NCBI GenBank assembly: GCA_003486665.1
Contig: DNGF01000253.1
Coordinates: 1 to 8,343, forward strand
Length of the DNA: 8,343 nt
DNA from: Oscillospiraceae bacterium
Lineage (GTDB): Bacteria > Bacillota > Clostridia > Oscillospirales > Acutalibacteraceae
Reading direction: 5' to 3'
Shown here: positions 1-5,864 of the stretch, one piece after another
Numbering within the stretch: position 1 is the stretch's first letter
Layout: the number at the start of each line of letters is the position of its first letter
The notes under the pieces: generated by a model
The model's input: the letters and a program-made list of their open reading frames with translations, nothing else
What the model was told of the DNA's origin: nothing
The model's database searches: none
Position numbers and translations under genes: made by a program

Positions 1-24
1 AAAGAGTTTGATGAAATTTGTTTT

Positions 25-71
25 AACCCCTCCGTTGCTCCTTCGTCGCACCACCTCCCCTAAAGGGGCGG
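25..71. repeat. C-rich palindromic intergenic repeat (REP/MITE-like)
   Basis: The segment opens with AACCCCTCCG, passes through a degraded palindrome (36-50), and ends in a stem with arms at 54-60 and 65-71. That stem is CCTCCCC, loop TAAA, GGGGCGG, with one mismatch (T56/C69). On the minus strand it reads as a G-rich GGGGAGGTGG...ACGGAGGGGTT pattern. From memory this matches a high-copy palindromic repeat scattered between genes in many gut Clostridia genomes. Only one copy is visible here, so its repeated nature cannot be shown from this window. No transposase or target-site duplication is seen. Confidence 0.6.
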
Positions 72-82
72 CAAGAAAAATT

Positions 83-100
83 AGCCGGAACTATTCGGCT
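83..100 (+). other. Small stem-loop in the leader of the membrane-protein gene
   Basis: AGCCGGA (83-89) pairs with TTCGGCT (94-100), giving seven pairs including one G-T, around a four-base loop. No T-run follows, so it is not an intrinsic terminator. It lies between the palindromic repeat and the start of the following gene. It may be part of the same repeat or of a leader fold. Confidence 0.5.
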
Positions 101-139
101 CTCATGAATGGAAGCAAGAGTGATAAACGGAGAATGAAA

Positions 140-856
140 ATGAAAAATTTTTGCTCAATTTTTTTGGCAGCTATTATTGTTCTTTTTACTGTGCAGGTTT
201 GTTACGCCTCAAATTTGGAATCGGGATTTTCAACAGAAAAAATGAGTTCAGATGAACAGAAAAACATTATTTCTAATCTCAGAATAGAACGAACCGATAA
301 AGAGCCGAAAAACAGTGCATTGTTATGCTTTGATGTAAGCGATAACGGATATATTGCTATAGGAAGTAAGTCGCTGTCGCAAAAAAATATTTCTGTGTAT
401 GACGAAAAAGGTAGTTTCATATATGGATATACTTTTAAATCAGACGGAAGCTTTGGCGTAGGTTGGAAAAATGATTTTTTAGTTATTTATTTGGTCAGAG
501 AAAATTCGTTGATTACACTTAACAATAACGGTGAAGTTTTGCTGTGCGAGGAAATAAAAGATACAGCCGAAAACAGTTCGTATTGGAACGATGAAATCTT
601 TTCGGCGGAACGCATAAAGAATAATACCCGATATACGATGAAAAACAAATCAAAGTTGTTAAATATATTTGCAACTTCTTACTCAGTATTGGAAAAAACT
701 GATGAAAGCGGAGTAAGCATTATTTATGACAACAGCACAAATTATGAGATAAAATTGATTGCAGAGTGCTTGGAAATAATTGTGCTGATTATCATTGCAA
801 TTATTTGCCTGATTAAACAGTTTAAAAAAAAACGTAAATTGATCCCAAAGGAATGA
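140..856 (+). CDS. Uncharacterised signal-peptide-bearing, C-terminally anchored membrane protein
   Basis: I do not recognise a named family. The frame is open from position 8, but that extension translates the repeat. ATG140 is preferred because ACGGAG (127-132) lies seven bases upstream; ATG134 would be only one base from it. The 238-residue product begins with a signal-peptide-like stretch (residues 1-23, possible cleavage after C-Y-A). A polar region of about 180 residues follows, rich in predicted beta strands and in Asn, Ser and Tyr (FDVSDNGYIAIGS near 64, SVYDEKGSFIYGYTF near 85). It ends in one hydrophobic helix (about 206-225) and a Lys/Arg-rich tail, so the bulk should face outside. 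Similar short proteins occur, from memory, in gut Clostridia without known function. Bases 141-300 are about 31% G+C against about 59% at 901-1020, suggesting a different origin from its neighbours. It ends 4 nt before ispA, and its last codons contain the ispA ribosome binding site. Confidence 0.8.
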   Translation: MKNFCSIFLAAIIVLFTVQVCYASNLESGFSTEKMSSDEQKNIISNLRIERTDKEPKNSALLCFDVSDNGYIAIGSKSLSQKNISVYDEKGSFIYGYTFKSDGSFGVGWKNDFLVIYLVRENSLITLNNNGEVLLCEEIKDTAENSSYWNDEIFSAERIKNNTRYTMKNKSKLLNIFATSYSVLEKTDESGVSIIYDNSTNYEIKLIAECLEIIVLIIIAIICLIKQFKKKRKLIPKE

Positions 857-860
857 TTAT

Positions 861-1706
861 ATGAGTCACATTGAAATGATAAACAAGGCGCTGGAGGGCT
901 ATATGCCCGAAAGCGAGGACATAGTCAGCCGCGCGATGCGTTACAGCGTTGAAAACGGCGGCAAGCGGATCAGACCCGAACTTGTTCTCTCGTTCTGTGA
1001 GGCTTGCGGCGGAGATGCCGAGAGTGCGTTGCCGCTTGCCTGTGCGCTTGAGATGATACATACCTATTCGCTGATTCATGACGATCTGCCGTGTATGGAT
1101 AACGATGATTTCCGCCGCGGAAAGCCGTCTTGCCATATTGCATTCGGATATGAATATGCGCTTCTTGCAGGCGATGCTCTTCTGACTCTTGCATTTGAAA
1201 CGGCAGTCAAAGCAAATCTCCCTGCCGACAGAATAATTGACTCGGTTGCCGTTCTTTCGAAGGCGGCAGGCTGGGCAGGAATGGTCGGAGGTCAGGTTAT
1301 GGATCTCCAAAACGAGGGAAAAAAGGTCGGCATTGAGGATATCGAAAAAACAGACGCCCTCAAAACAGGCGAGCTTATCCGCGCGGCTTGTGTTATGGGC
1401 TGTATTGCCGCCGGAAGAAAGGATATGATACCCGCCGCTGAGGAATATGCAAGATGTATCGGAATTTCGTTCCAGATCGTTGACGATATTCTCGACGTTA
1501 CGAGTGACGAGAAAACGCTCGGCAAGCCGATAGGCAGCGATGATGAAAACGAAAAATGCACTTATGTTTCACTCCTCGGAATCGAACGCTCAAAAGAGAT
1601 CGTTTCCGAGCTTACCGAAAAGGCGAAGAACGCGCTGAAAGGGTTTGACGGCGATGCCGACTTCCTTGTTGATTTCGCCGACAAGATGGAAAAGAGAAAG
1701 AACTAA
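861..1706 (+). CDS. ispA: Polyprenyl synthetase, farnesyl diphosphate synthase type
   Basis: The product condenses isopentenyl diphosphate with allylic diphosphates in the cytoplasm. It feeds synthesis of undecaprenyl phosphate and other prenyl lipids. The 281-residue protein carries the first Asp-rich motif DDLPCMD (74-80), the MVGGQ-D segment (141-149), KTGELIRAA (168-176) and the second Asp-rich motif DDILD (208-212). The family C-terminal block GKPIGSDDEN...KCTYVSLLG follows (221-240). Y69-S70 just before the first Asp motif, together with the two-residue insertion inside that motif, resembles bacterial C15 synthases such as E. coli IspA. The C15 product is therefore inferred, and a C20 product is not excluded. 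AAAGGA (847-852) is well placed for ATG861. The length is slightly short for the family, but motifs and C-terminus are intact. It heads the housekeeping run; xseB, its usual upstream partner in Firmicutes, is replaced by the membrane-protein gene. Confidence 0.97.
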   Translation: MSHIEMINKALEGYMPESEDIVSRAMRYSVENGGKRIRPELVLSFCEACGGDAESALPLACALEMIHTYSLIHDDLPCMDNDDFRRGKPSCHIAFGYEYALLAGDALLTLAFETAVKANLPADRIIDSVAVLSKAAGWAGMVGGQVMDLQNEGKKVGIEDIEKTDALKTGELIRAACVMGCIAAGRKDMIPAAEEYARCIGISFQIVDDILDVTSDEKTLGKPIGSDDENEKCTYVSLLGIERSKEIVSELTEKAKNALKGFDGDADFLVDFADKMEKRKN

Positions 1707-1720
1707 TTACCTGTTTAATC

Positions 1721-1737
1721 GGATGTGAAGAGTATTG
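1721..1737 (+). promoter_or_regulatory. Extended SD and TTG start of dxs
   Basis: GGATGTGA (1721-1728) differs by one base from GGAGGTGA, the complement of the 16S rRNA 3' end. The TTG start follows at 1735-1737. An in-frame TGA at 1726-1728 rules out any earlier start. The first in-frame ATG lies about 180 codons downstream, so the TTG call is firm. Confidence 0.8.
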
Positions 1738-3606
1738 GATAAGGAAATTAAATATCTCAACAAAATACATTCGCCGTCGGATCTTAAAAAGCTTGACAGC
1801 TCGGAATACCCGGAGCTTGCACAGGAGATAAGAGATGTTTTGATCGACACCGTTTCAAAGAACGGCGGCCATCTTGCGTCCAATCTCGGCGCAGTGGAGC
1901 TGACGATAGCGATACACCTGATATTTGATTCGCCGAATGACAGAATCGTTTGGGACGTCGGTCATCAGGCATATACGCACAAGCTTCTGACGGGTCGCTA
2001 TGATGTTTTTGACACAATCCGTCAGAAAGACGGTATTTCAGGCTTTTGCCACCCGAACGAGAGCGAGCATGACACGTTCTACAGCGGACACAGCGGAACC
2101 TCGGTTTCCTCGGCATTCGGCATAGCGGAAGCGAATAAAATTAAGAAAAACAATAATTATACGGTCGCCGTTATCGGTGACGGTTCATTTACGGGCGGTC
2201 TTGTCTATGAGGCGCTCAATAATGCCGGCAGGTCAAAGACAAATCTCATTGTTATTCTCAATGACAACGAAATGTCAATTTCAAAGAACGTCGGTTCTGT
2301 TGCGAAGTATCTTACAAAAATCCGTTCGAAAAAACGCTATGTACGCATGAAAGCAAAGCTTGAGCGCTTCCTTGACAGAATTCCGCTCATCGGTCACAGC
2401 ATGGCGAGCGGACTGTTCAACTTCAAAACGGCGGTCAAAAATCTTATTTACGAAAGCACGATCTTTGAAAAAATGGGATTCCGCTATATGGGACCGATTG
2501 ACGGTCATGATATCGGCATGATGTGCGAGGCTTTGGAAACGGCGAAAAGTCTTGGTGCGCCGGTTCTGCTCCATGTTAATACGGTCAAGGGCAAGGGCTA
2601 TAACTATGCCGAAAAAGATCCAAGTCACTTCCACGGTATTTCGGATTTTGATATAAACACGGGTGAGCCTCACACATCGGGGGACACTTTCTGCAACGAA
2701 TTCGGAAAATTGATGTGCAAGATGGCGCATGAGGACAAGCGCATTACGCTTATCACCGCCGCAATGTCGCTCGGAACAGGATTGACCGAGTTCAGCGACA
2801 AATATTCGGAAAGATTTTTTGATGTCGGCATTGCCGAAGAACACGCCGTTACGTTTGCGTCGGGACTTGCAAAGGGCGGTATGCTGCCTGTTTTTGCAGT
2901 GTATTCAACGTTTTTGCAGCGCTGTTACGATGAAATAATTCATGACGGAGCGCTGCAGGATCAAAAGCTTGTGCTTGCGATCGACCGTGCCGGCTTTGTC
3001 GGCGATGACGGGGAAACGCACAACGGACTTTATGATGTTGCGTTTTTGCAGAGCATTCCGAAGGTAACGGTCTATTCTCCGGCAACATATGACGAGATGA
3101 AGATTGATTTCGGCAACGCATTTTACAGGGACAGCGATGTTGTGGCAGTCCGTTATCCGAGGGGCGGCGAGCCTGAAATTCCGGAGGATTATACGCCGTC
3201 ATTCGGCACGTACGACCTTTACGGACACGCATTCGCCGATACGGTTATCGTAACCTACGGCAGGCTGTTCTTTGAAGCGGCAAAGGCTGTTAAGGCGCTG
3301 CTGCATCATAATATAAAGGCAAAGGTTTTGAAGCTCAACAGAATTAAGCCGATTGATCCCGAAGCTCTCGAAGAGGTAATGGGCGCAAAGCACATTTTCT
3401 TTTACGAAGAGGGCGTCAGAAGCGGCGGAATCGGCGAAAAATTTGCCGCGGAGCTTCTTCAGCGCGGATATAAAGGCAGCTACGATATAACTGCAATTGA
3501 GGATTGCTTTGTCAAGCAGGCAAAGGTGCCTGAGCTTATTAAGCAGTATGGCTTTGACAGTGAAAGCATGGTAAATAAAATCGTCGAAAAGACGGCAGAG
3601 GTGTAG
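1735..3606 (+). CDS. dxs: 1-deoxy-D-xylulose-5-phosphate synthase
   Basis: This thiamine-diphosphate enzyme joins pyruvate and glyceraldehyde 3-phosphate to form DXP, the entry step of the MEP isoprenoid pathway. The 623 residues match the usual length. Visible landmarks are GGHLAS with H46, DVGHQAY with H77, and the ThDP/metal motif GDG (148-150) ... NDN (176-178). PIDGHD lies near 254 and the His cluster SHFHG near 297-301. The catalytic glutamate is in VGIAEEHAVTFASG (E368), followed by IDRAG-VGDDGETH (H429) and a YPRGG segment. The motif more often reads IAEQHA; here the residue after the catalytic Glu is also Glu, which should not abolish activity. The start is TTG with a near-consensus extended SD, 28 nt after ispA. 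Its stop lies 4 nt before tlyA. Pairing with ispA places early and late isoprenoid steps in one transcript. Confidence 0.97.
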   Translation: MDKEIKYLNKIHSPSDLKKLDSSEYPELAQEIRDVLIDTVSKNGGHLASNLGAVELTIAIHLIFDSPNDRIVWDVGHQAYTHKLLTGRYDVFDTIRQKDGISGFCHPNESEHDTFYSGHSGTSVSSAFGIAEANKIKKNNNYTVAVIGDGSFTGGLVYEALNNAGRSKTNLIVILNDNEMSISKNVGSVAKYLTKIRSKKRYVRMKAKLERFLDRIPLIGHSMASGLFNFKTAVKNLIYESTIFEKMGFRYMGPIDGHDIGMMCEALETAKSLGAPVLLHVNTVKGKGYNYAEKDPSHFHGISDFDINTGEPHTSGDTFCNEFGKLMCKMAHEDKRITLITAAMSLGTGLTEFSDKYSERFFDVGIAEEHAVTFASGLAKGGMLPVFAVYSTFLQRCYDEIIHDGALQDQKLVLAIDRAGFVGDDGETHNGLYDVAFLQSIPKVTVYSPATYDEMKIDFGNAFYRDSDVVAVRYPRGGEPEIPEDYTPSFGTYDLYGHAFADTVIVTYGRLFFEAAKAVKALLHHNIKAKVLKLNRIKPIDPEALEEVMGAKHIFFYEEGVRSGGIGEKFAAELLQRGYKGSYDITAIEDCFVKQAKVPELIKQYGFDSESMVNKIVEKTAEV

Positions 3607-3610
3607 AATA

Positions 3611-4420
3611 TTGTCGAAAAAAATCAGACTTGACATTGCTCTTACTCAGCGCGGACTTGCCGAATCAAGGGAAAAGGCAAAGGCACTTATTATGGCGGGA
3701 CAGGTTTATCTGAACGGTCAAAAGGAGCTGAAAGCCGGAGCTTCGGTAAAGCCCGATGATGAAATTGAGGTCAGAGGAAGCCGTAACCCCTTTGTAAGCA
3801 GGGGAGGACTTAAGCTGCAAAAGGCGGCGGAAAAATTTGATATGGATCTCGGCGGCTGCATATGTATGGACATAGGCGCGTCAACGGGCGGCTTTACAGA
3901 CTGTATGCTGACTCACGGCGCGAGCAAGGTTTATTCAATTGACGTCGGATACGGTCAGCTTGCATGGAAGCTGAGAACGGACGAGCGTGTTGTCAACATG
4001 GAGCGCACGAATTTCAGATATGTTACGCATGAGCAGATCCCTGAGGACATTGATTTCGCGAGCGTGGATGTTTCCTTTATCTCTTTGAAAATAATTCTCC
4101 CCGTTCTGCGTGAGCTTCTCAAAAATGAGGGACAGGCGGTTTGCCTTATTAAGCCGCAGTTTGAAGCAGGCAGAGAAAAGATAGGCAAGAAAGGCGTTGT
4201 CCGCGATCCGCAGGTTCATATTGAGGTCGTTGAGAATATTGTAGGCTTTGCTCTTGAAAACGGCTTTGATGTTAAAAATCTCGATTTTTCACCGATCAAG
4301 GGTCCTGAGGGCAACATTGAATATCTCATGCACATTCAGAAGAGCGAAGAGCCTCGGAAGCTGTGCGAAATAACGCCGGAGGAGCTTGTGAAGCTCTCGC
4401 ACGGCGAGCTTGATAAATAA
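3611..4420 (+). CDS. tlyA: TlyA-family S4-domain 2'-O-rRNA methyltransferase
   Basis: The family uses S-adenosylmethionine to methylate rRNA ribose; in mycobacteria this confers capreomycin sensitivity. Some members have also been called hemolysins. An N-terminal S4 RNA-binding domain (about residues 4-60, including [14 protein letters not shown]) precedes an FtsJ-like Rossmann domain. The SAM-binding loop [11 protein letters not shown] is at 87-97. The K-D-K-E catalytic set is visible as K68 (SRGGLKL), D153 (DVSFISL), K181 (LIKPQFE) and E237 (EGNIEYL). The 269-residue length is normal. The start is TTG3611: AGAGGTG (3597-3603) sits seven bases upstream, an in-frame TAA at 3572 blocks longer versions, and the next ATG (codon 28) would cut the S4 domain. 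The SD lies in the last dxs codons, so translation is probably coupled. The methylated nucleotide in this organism cannot be read from sequence. Confidence 0.96.
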   Translation: MSKKIRLDIALTQRGLAESREKAKALIMAGQVYLNGQKELKAGASVKPDDEIEVRGSRNPFVSRGGLKLQKAAEKFDMDLGGCICMDIGASTGGFTDCMLTHGASKVYSIDVGYGQLAWKLRTDERVVNMERTNFRYVTHEQIPEDIDFASVDVSFISLKIILPVLRELLKNEGQAVCLIKPQFEAGREKIGKKGVVRDPQVHIEVVENIVGFALENGFDVKNLDFSPIKGPEGNIEYLMHIQKSEEPRKLCEITPEELVKLSHGELDK

Positions 4421-4434
4421 GGCAGGGAAAGGCT

Positions 4435-5277
4435 ATGAAAATTGCATTACTTCCCAATTTAACAAGGAAAAATGCTTTGCAGGTGGCACTTGACGTTTGC
4501 GCCGAGCTTGAAAAGCACGGTATGAATTATTGCATAAAGCGCGATTATATTGAAGAGTTTAAAAACACAAAGGCGGAGTTCATTACAGTTGATGAAATGA
4601 TAGATTCCTGCGATATCGTGATAGCGGTCGGCGGCGACGGAACGATAATTCATGCCGCAAAGTTCGGTAAGCCGACGCTCGGAATTAACGCAGGACGGAT
4701 TGCTTTTATGGCAGGACTGGAACCCGGCGAGCTGGATATGCTGTCCAACCTTAAAAGCGGAAAGTATGAGCTTGACCGCCGTATGATGCTCAGAGCGGAA
4801 ATTCTTTCACCCAAAAATGAGGTTATCGGCGTTCACTATTGCGTTAACGATGCAGTCATTGCAAGGGGCTTTCAGATAAAGATGGACGACTTCGTGGTTG
4901 AGCATAACGGAAAGTTTTTGAACAAATATACGGCGGACGGAATTATTTTTTCAACCCCGACAGGTTCAACGGCATACAATCTTTCGGCAGGCGGACCTGT
5001 TGTGGATCCGCAGATCGAAAGCATATTGCTTACTCCGATTTGCACCCATTCGCTTTTCTCCCGTGCGCTGATTTTTAAACCCGATTCGGAATTTGTTCTC
5101 CGCGGAAAGGGCGACATTGAAATCGGGCTTTCGTGTGACGGCGAGGACGCCATACCGATTGAAAAGAATTGTTCCGTCAGGATTAAAAAGGCGGAAATGT
5201 TCGGTGAATTTATCAGAATAAAGAACGAAACGTTTCTTGAAATACTTAACAGCAAGCTTGAACAAAGGCGGCTGTAA
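4435..5277 (+). CDS. nadK: NAD kinase (inorganic polyphosphate/ATP-NAD kinase)
   Basis: The enzyme phosphorylates NAD to NADP in the cytoplasm. It is the only route to NADP, and NADPH is used by later MEP-pathway reductive steps and by biosynthesis generally. The 280-residue protein has the diagnostic GGDGT (66-70) with the phosphate-binding, catalytic Asp. [10 protein letters not shown] is near 83-92, where many relatives have G-GFL. The N-D pair in [10 protein letters not shown] (138-139) and the long block [20 protein letters not shown] (169-188) follow, then LTPICTHSL near 199-207. All expected substrate-binding elements are present. An AGGGAAAGG stretch (4424-4432) precedes ATG4435, 14 nt after tlyA. 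In B. subtilis nadK is not in the tlyA-ahrC-recN cluster, whereas several Clostridia place it here, which supports a clostridial source. Confidence 0.96.
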   Translation: MKIALLPNLTRKNALQVALDVCAELEKHGMNYCIKRDYIEEFKNTKAEFITVDEMIDSCDIVIAVGGDGTIIHAAKFGKPTLGINAGRIAFMAGLEPGELDMLSNLKSGKYELDRRMMLRAEILSPKNEVIGVHYCVNDAVIARGFQIKMDDFVVEHNGKFLNKYTADGIIFSTPTGSTAYNLSAGGPVVDPQIESILLTPICTHSLFSRALIFKPDSEFVLRGKGDIEIGLSCDGEDAIPIEKNCSVRIKKAEMFGEFIRIKNETFLEILNSKLEQRRL

Positions 5278-5298
5278 AAGGAGATAAAAATGTCATGA
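5277..5298 (+). promoter_or_regulatory. argR ribosome binding site with overlapping two-codon ORF
   Basis: AAAGGAG (5277-5283) overlaps the nadK stop codon. It lies six bases before ATG5290 but eleven before the argR start ATG5295. ATG5290 opens only ATG-TCA-TGA. Its TGA (5296-5298) overlaps the argR ATG as ATGA. Ribosomes could load at the short ORF and restart at argR, or use ATG5295 directly with long spacing. Confidence 0.5.
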
Positions 5299-5762
5299 AA
5301 AAGAAAAGACACAGTATGATTCTCAAGCTTATCGAGATGTATGCGATAGGCACACAGGAGGAAATGCTTGAAAAGCTGGAGGAAAACGGATTCAGCTCAA
5401 CTCAGGCGACCGTTTCCCGTGATATTAAGGAGCTTAGACTCGTTAAGCAGATGGACAAAAACGGCGTTTACCGCTATGTTGAGGGTAAAAGCGAAACCGA
5501 CGAATATCTTTCAAAGTATAACACAATTTTCTCCCATTCGGTTATTTCCTCAGACTATGCAGGCAACACCGCTGTTATTAAATGTCACGACGGTATGGCG
5601 AATGCCGCTTGCGCCGCGTTTGACAACATGGAGTGGGAGGGTCTTGTCGGAACAATTGCAGGAGATGACACGATTTTTGCACTTTGCCGTACAGAAGCGA
5701 CAGCGCATGAGCTTAAGGAGTCGATCGACAGGATTATTAAATCCGTTTCACACGGCTCATAA
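5295..5762 (+). CDS. argR: Arginine repressor ArgR/AhrC
   Basis: This is a hexameric DNA-binding regulator that senses L-arginine. It represses arginine biosynthesis and in many bacteria activates catabolism. The 155 residues fit the family. The N-terminal winged helix-turn-helix includes QATVSRDIKELRLVK (about 37-51), the recognition-helix signature. A linker follows, then the C-terminal oligomerisation and arginine-binding domain with GTIAGDDTIFALCRT (119-133), whose Asp pair (124-125) contacts arginine. ATG5295 is the only sensible start, because ATG5290 stops after two codons. It lies 17 nt after nadK. I found no convincing ARG box (TGAAT-type palindrome) upstream, so autoregulation is not supported here. 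No arginine genes are present in the window, so its targets must lie elsewhere. The argR-recN linkage is an old conserved arrangement in Firmicutes. Confidence 0.95.
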   Translation: MKKKRHSMILKLIEMYAIGTQEEMLEKLEENGFSSTQATVSRDIKELRLVKQMDKNGVYRYVEGKSETDEYLSKYNTIFSHSVISSDYAGNTAVIKCHDGMANAACAAFDNMEWEGLVGTIAGDDTIFALCRTEATAHELKESIDRIIKSVSHGS

Positions 5763-5772
5763 GATCGGCAGC

Positions 5773-5835
5773 ACCGCGCAAATTGCGGTACACGCCTTGC
5801 CATGCAATTCGCACAGCTCAACTGTGCGGTATTGC
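5773..5835 (+). other. Two stem-loops in the argR-recN spacer
   Basis: ACCGC (5773-5777) can pair with GCGGT (5785-5789). A stronger hairpin pairs CGCACAG (5810-5816) with CTGTGCG (5822-5828) around a five-base loop, extended by GCAAT (5804-5808) with ATTGC (5831-5835). The T-run TTTTT (5844-5848) starts eight bases after the outer stem, too far for a canonical intrinsic terminator. The structure may attenuate or process the transcript before recN, or protect the argR 3' end. Confidence 0.55.
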
Positions 5836-5849
5836 CTTAATACTTTTTC

Positions 5850-5864
5850 GGATGTGATCATATG
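5850..5864 (+). promoter_or_regulatory. Extended SD and ATG start of recN
   Basis: GGATGTGATC (5850-5859) matches GGAGGTGATC, the complement of the 16S rRNA tail, at nine of ten bases. ATG5862 follows at suitable spacing. The same ten bases, TCGGATGTGA, also precede dxs. Confidence 0.75.

Noticed and set aside
25..100. CRISPR array
   Set aside because: Only one copy of each palindrome is present, with no spacer periodicity and no cas genes.
740..860. Promoter for ispA inside the 3' end of the membrane-protein gene
   Set aside because: Loose TTGATT/TAATTG-like pairs can be found in this A+T-rich stretch, but none has convincing boxes and spacing. Such matches are expected by chance here.
822..1310. 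162-codon minus-strand open frame opposite ispA
   Set aside because: It is antisense to a gene with every family motif intact, is Cys/Arg-rich without domain features, and has no ribosome site of note. It is a shadow frame.
2281..2844. 187-codon minus-strand open frame opposite dxs
   Set aside because: It lies wholly within the dxs coding region, with no recognisable motif and a composition expected from antisense reading.
5804..5848. Canonical intrinsic terminator after argR
   Set aside because: The stem is good, but the T-run begins eight bases after the outer stem rather than directly after it. The core gene order and the lack of a clear promoter favour read-through.
5763..5861. ARG box or LexA box in the argR-recN spacer
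   Set aside because: Neither a TGAAT-N-ATTCA-type palindrome nor GAAC-N4-GTTC is present. The dyads seen are GC-rich hairpins.
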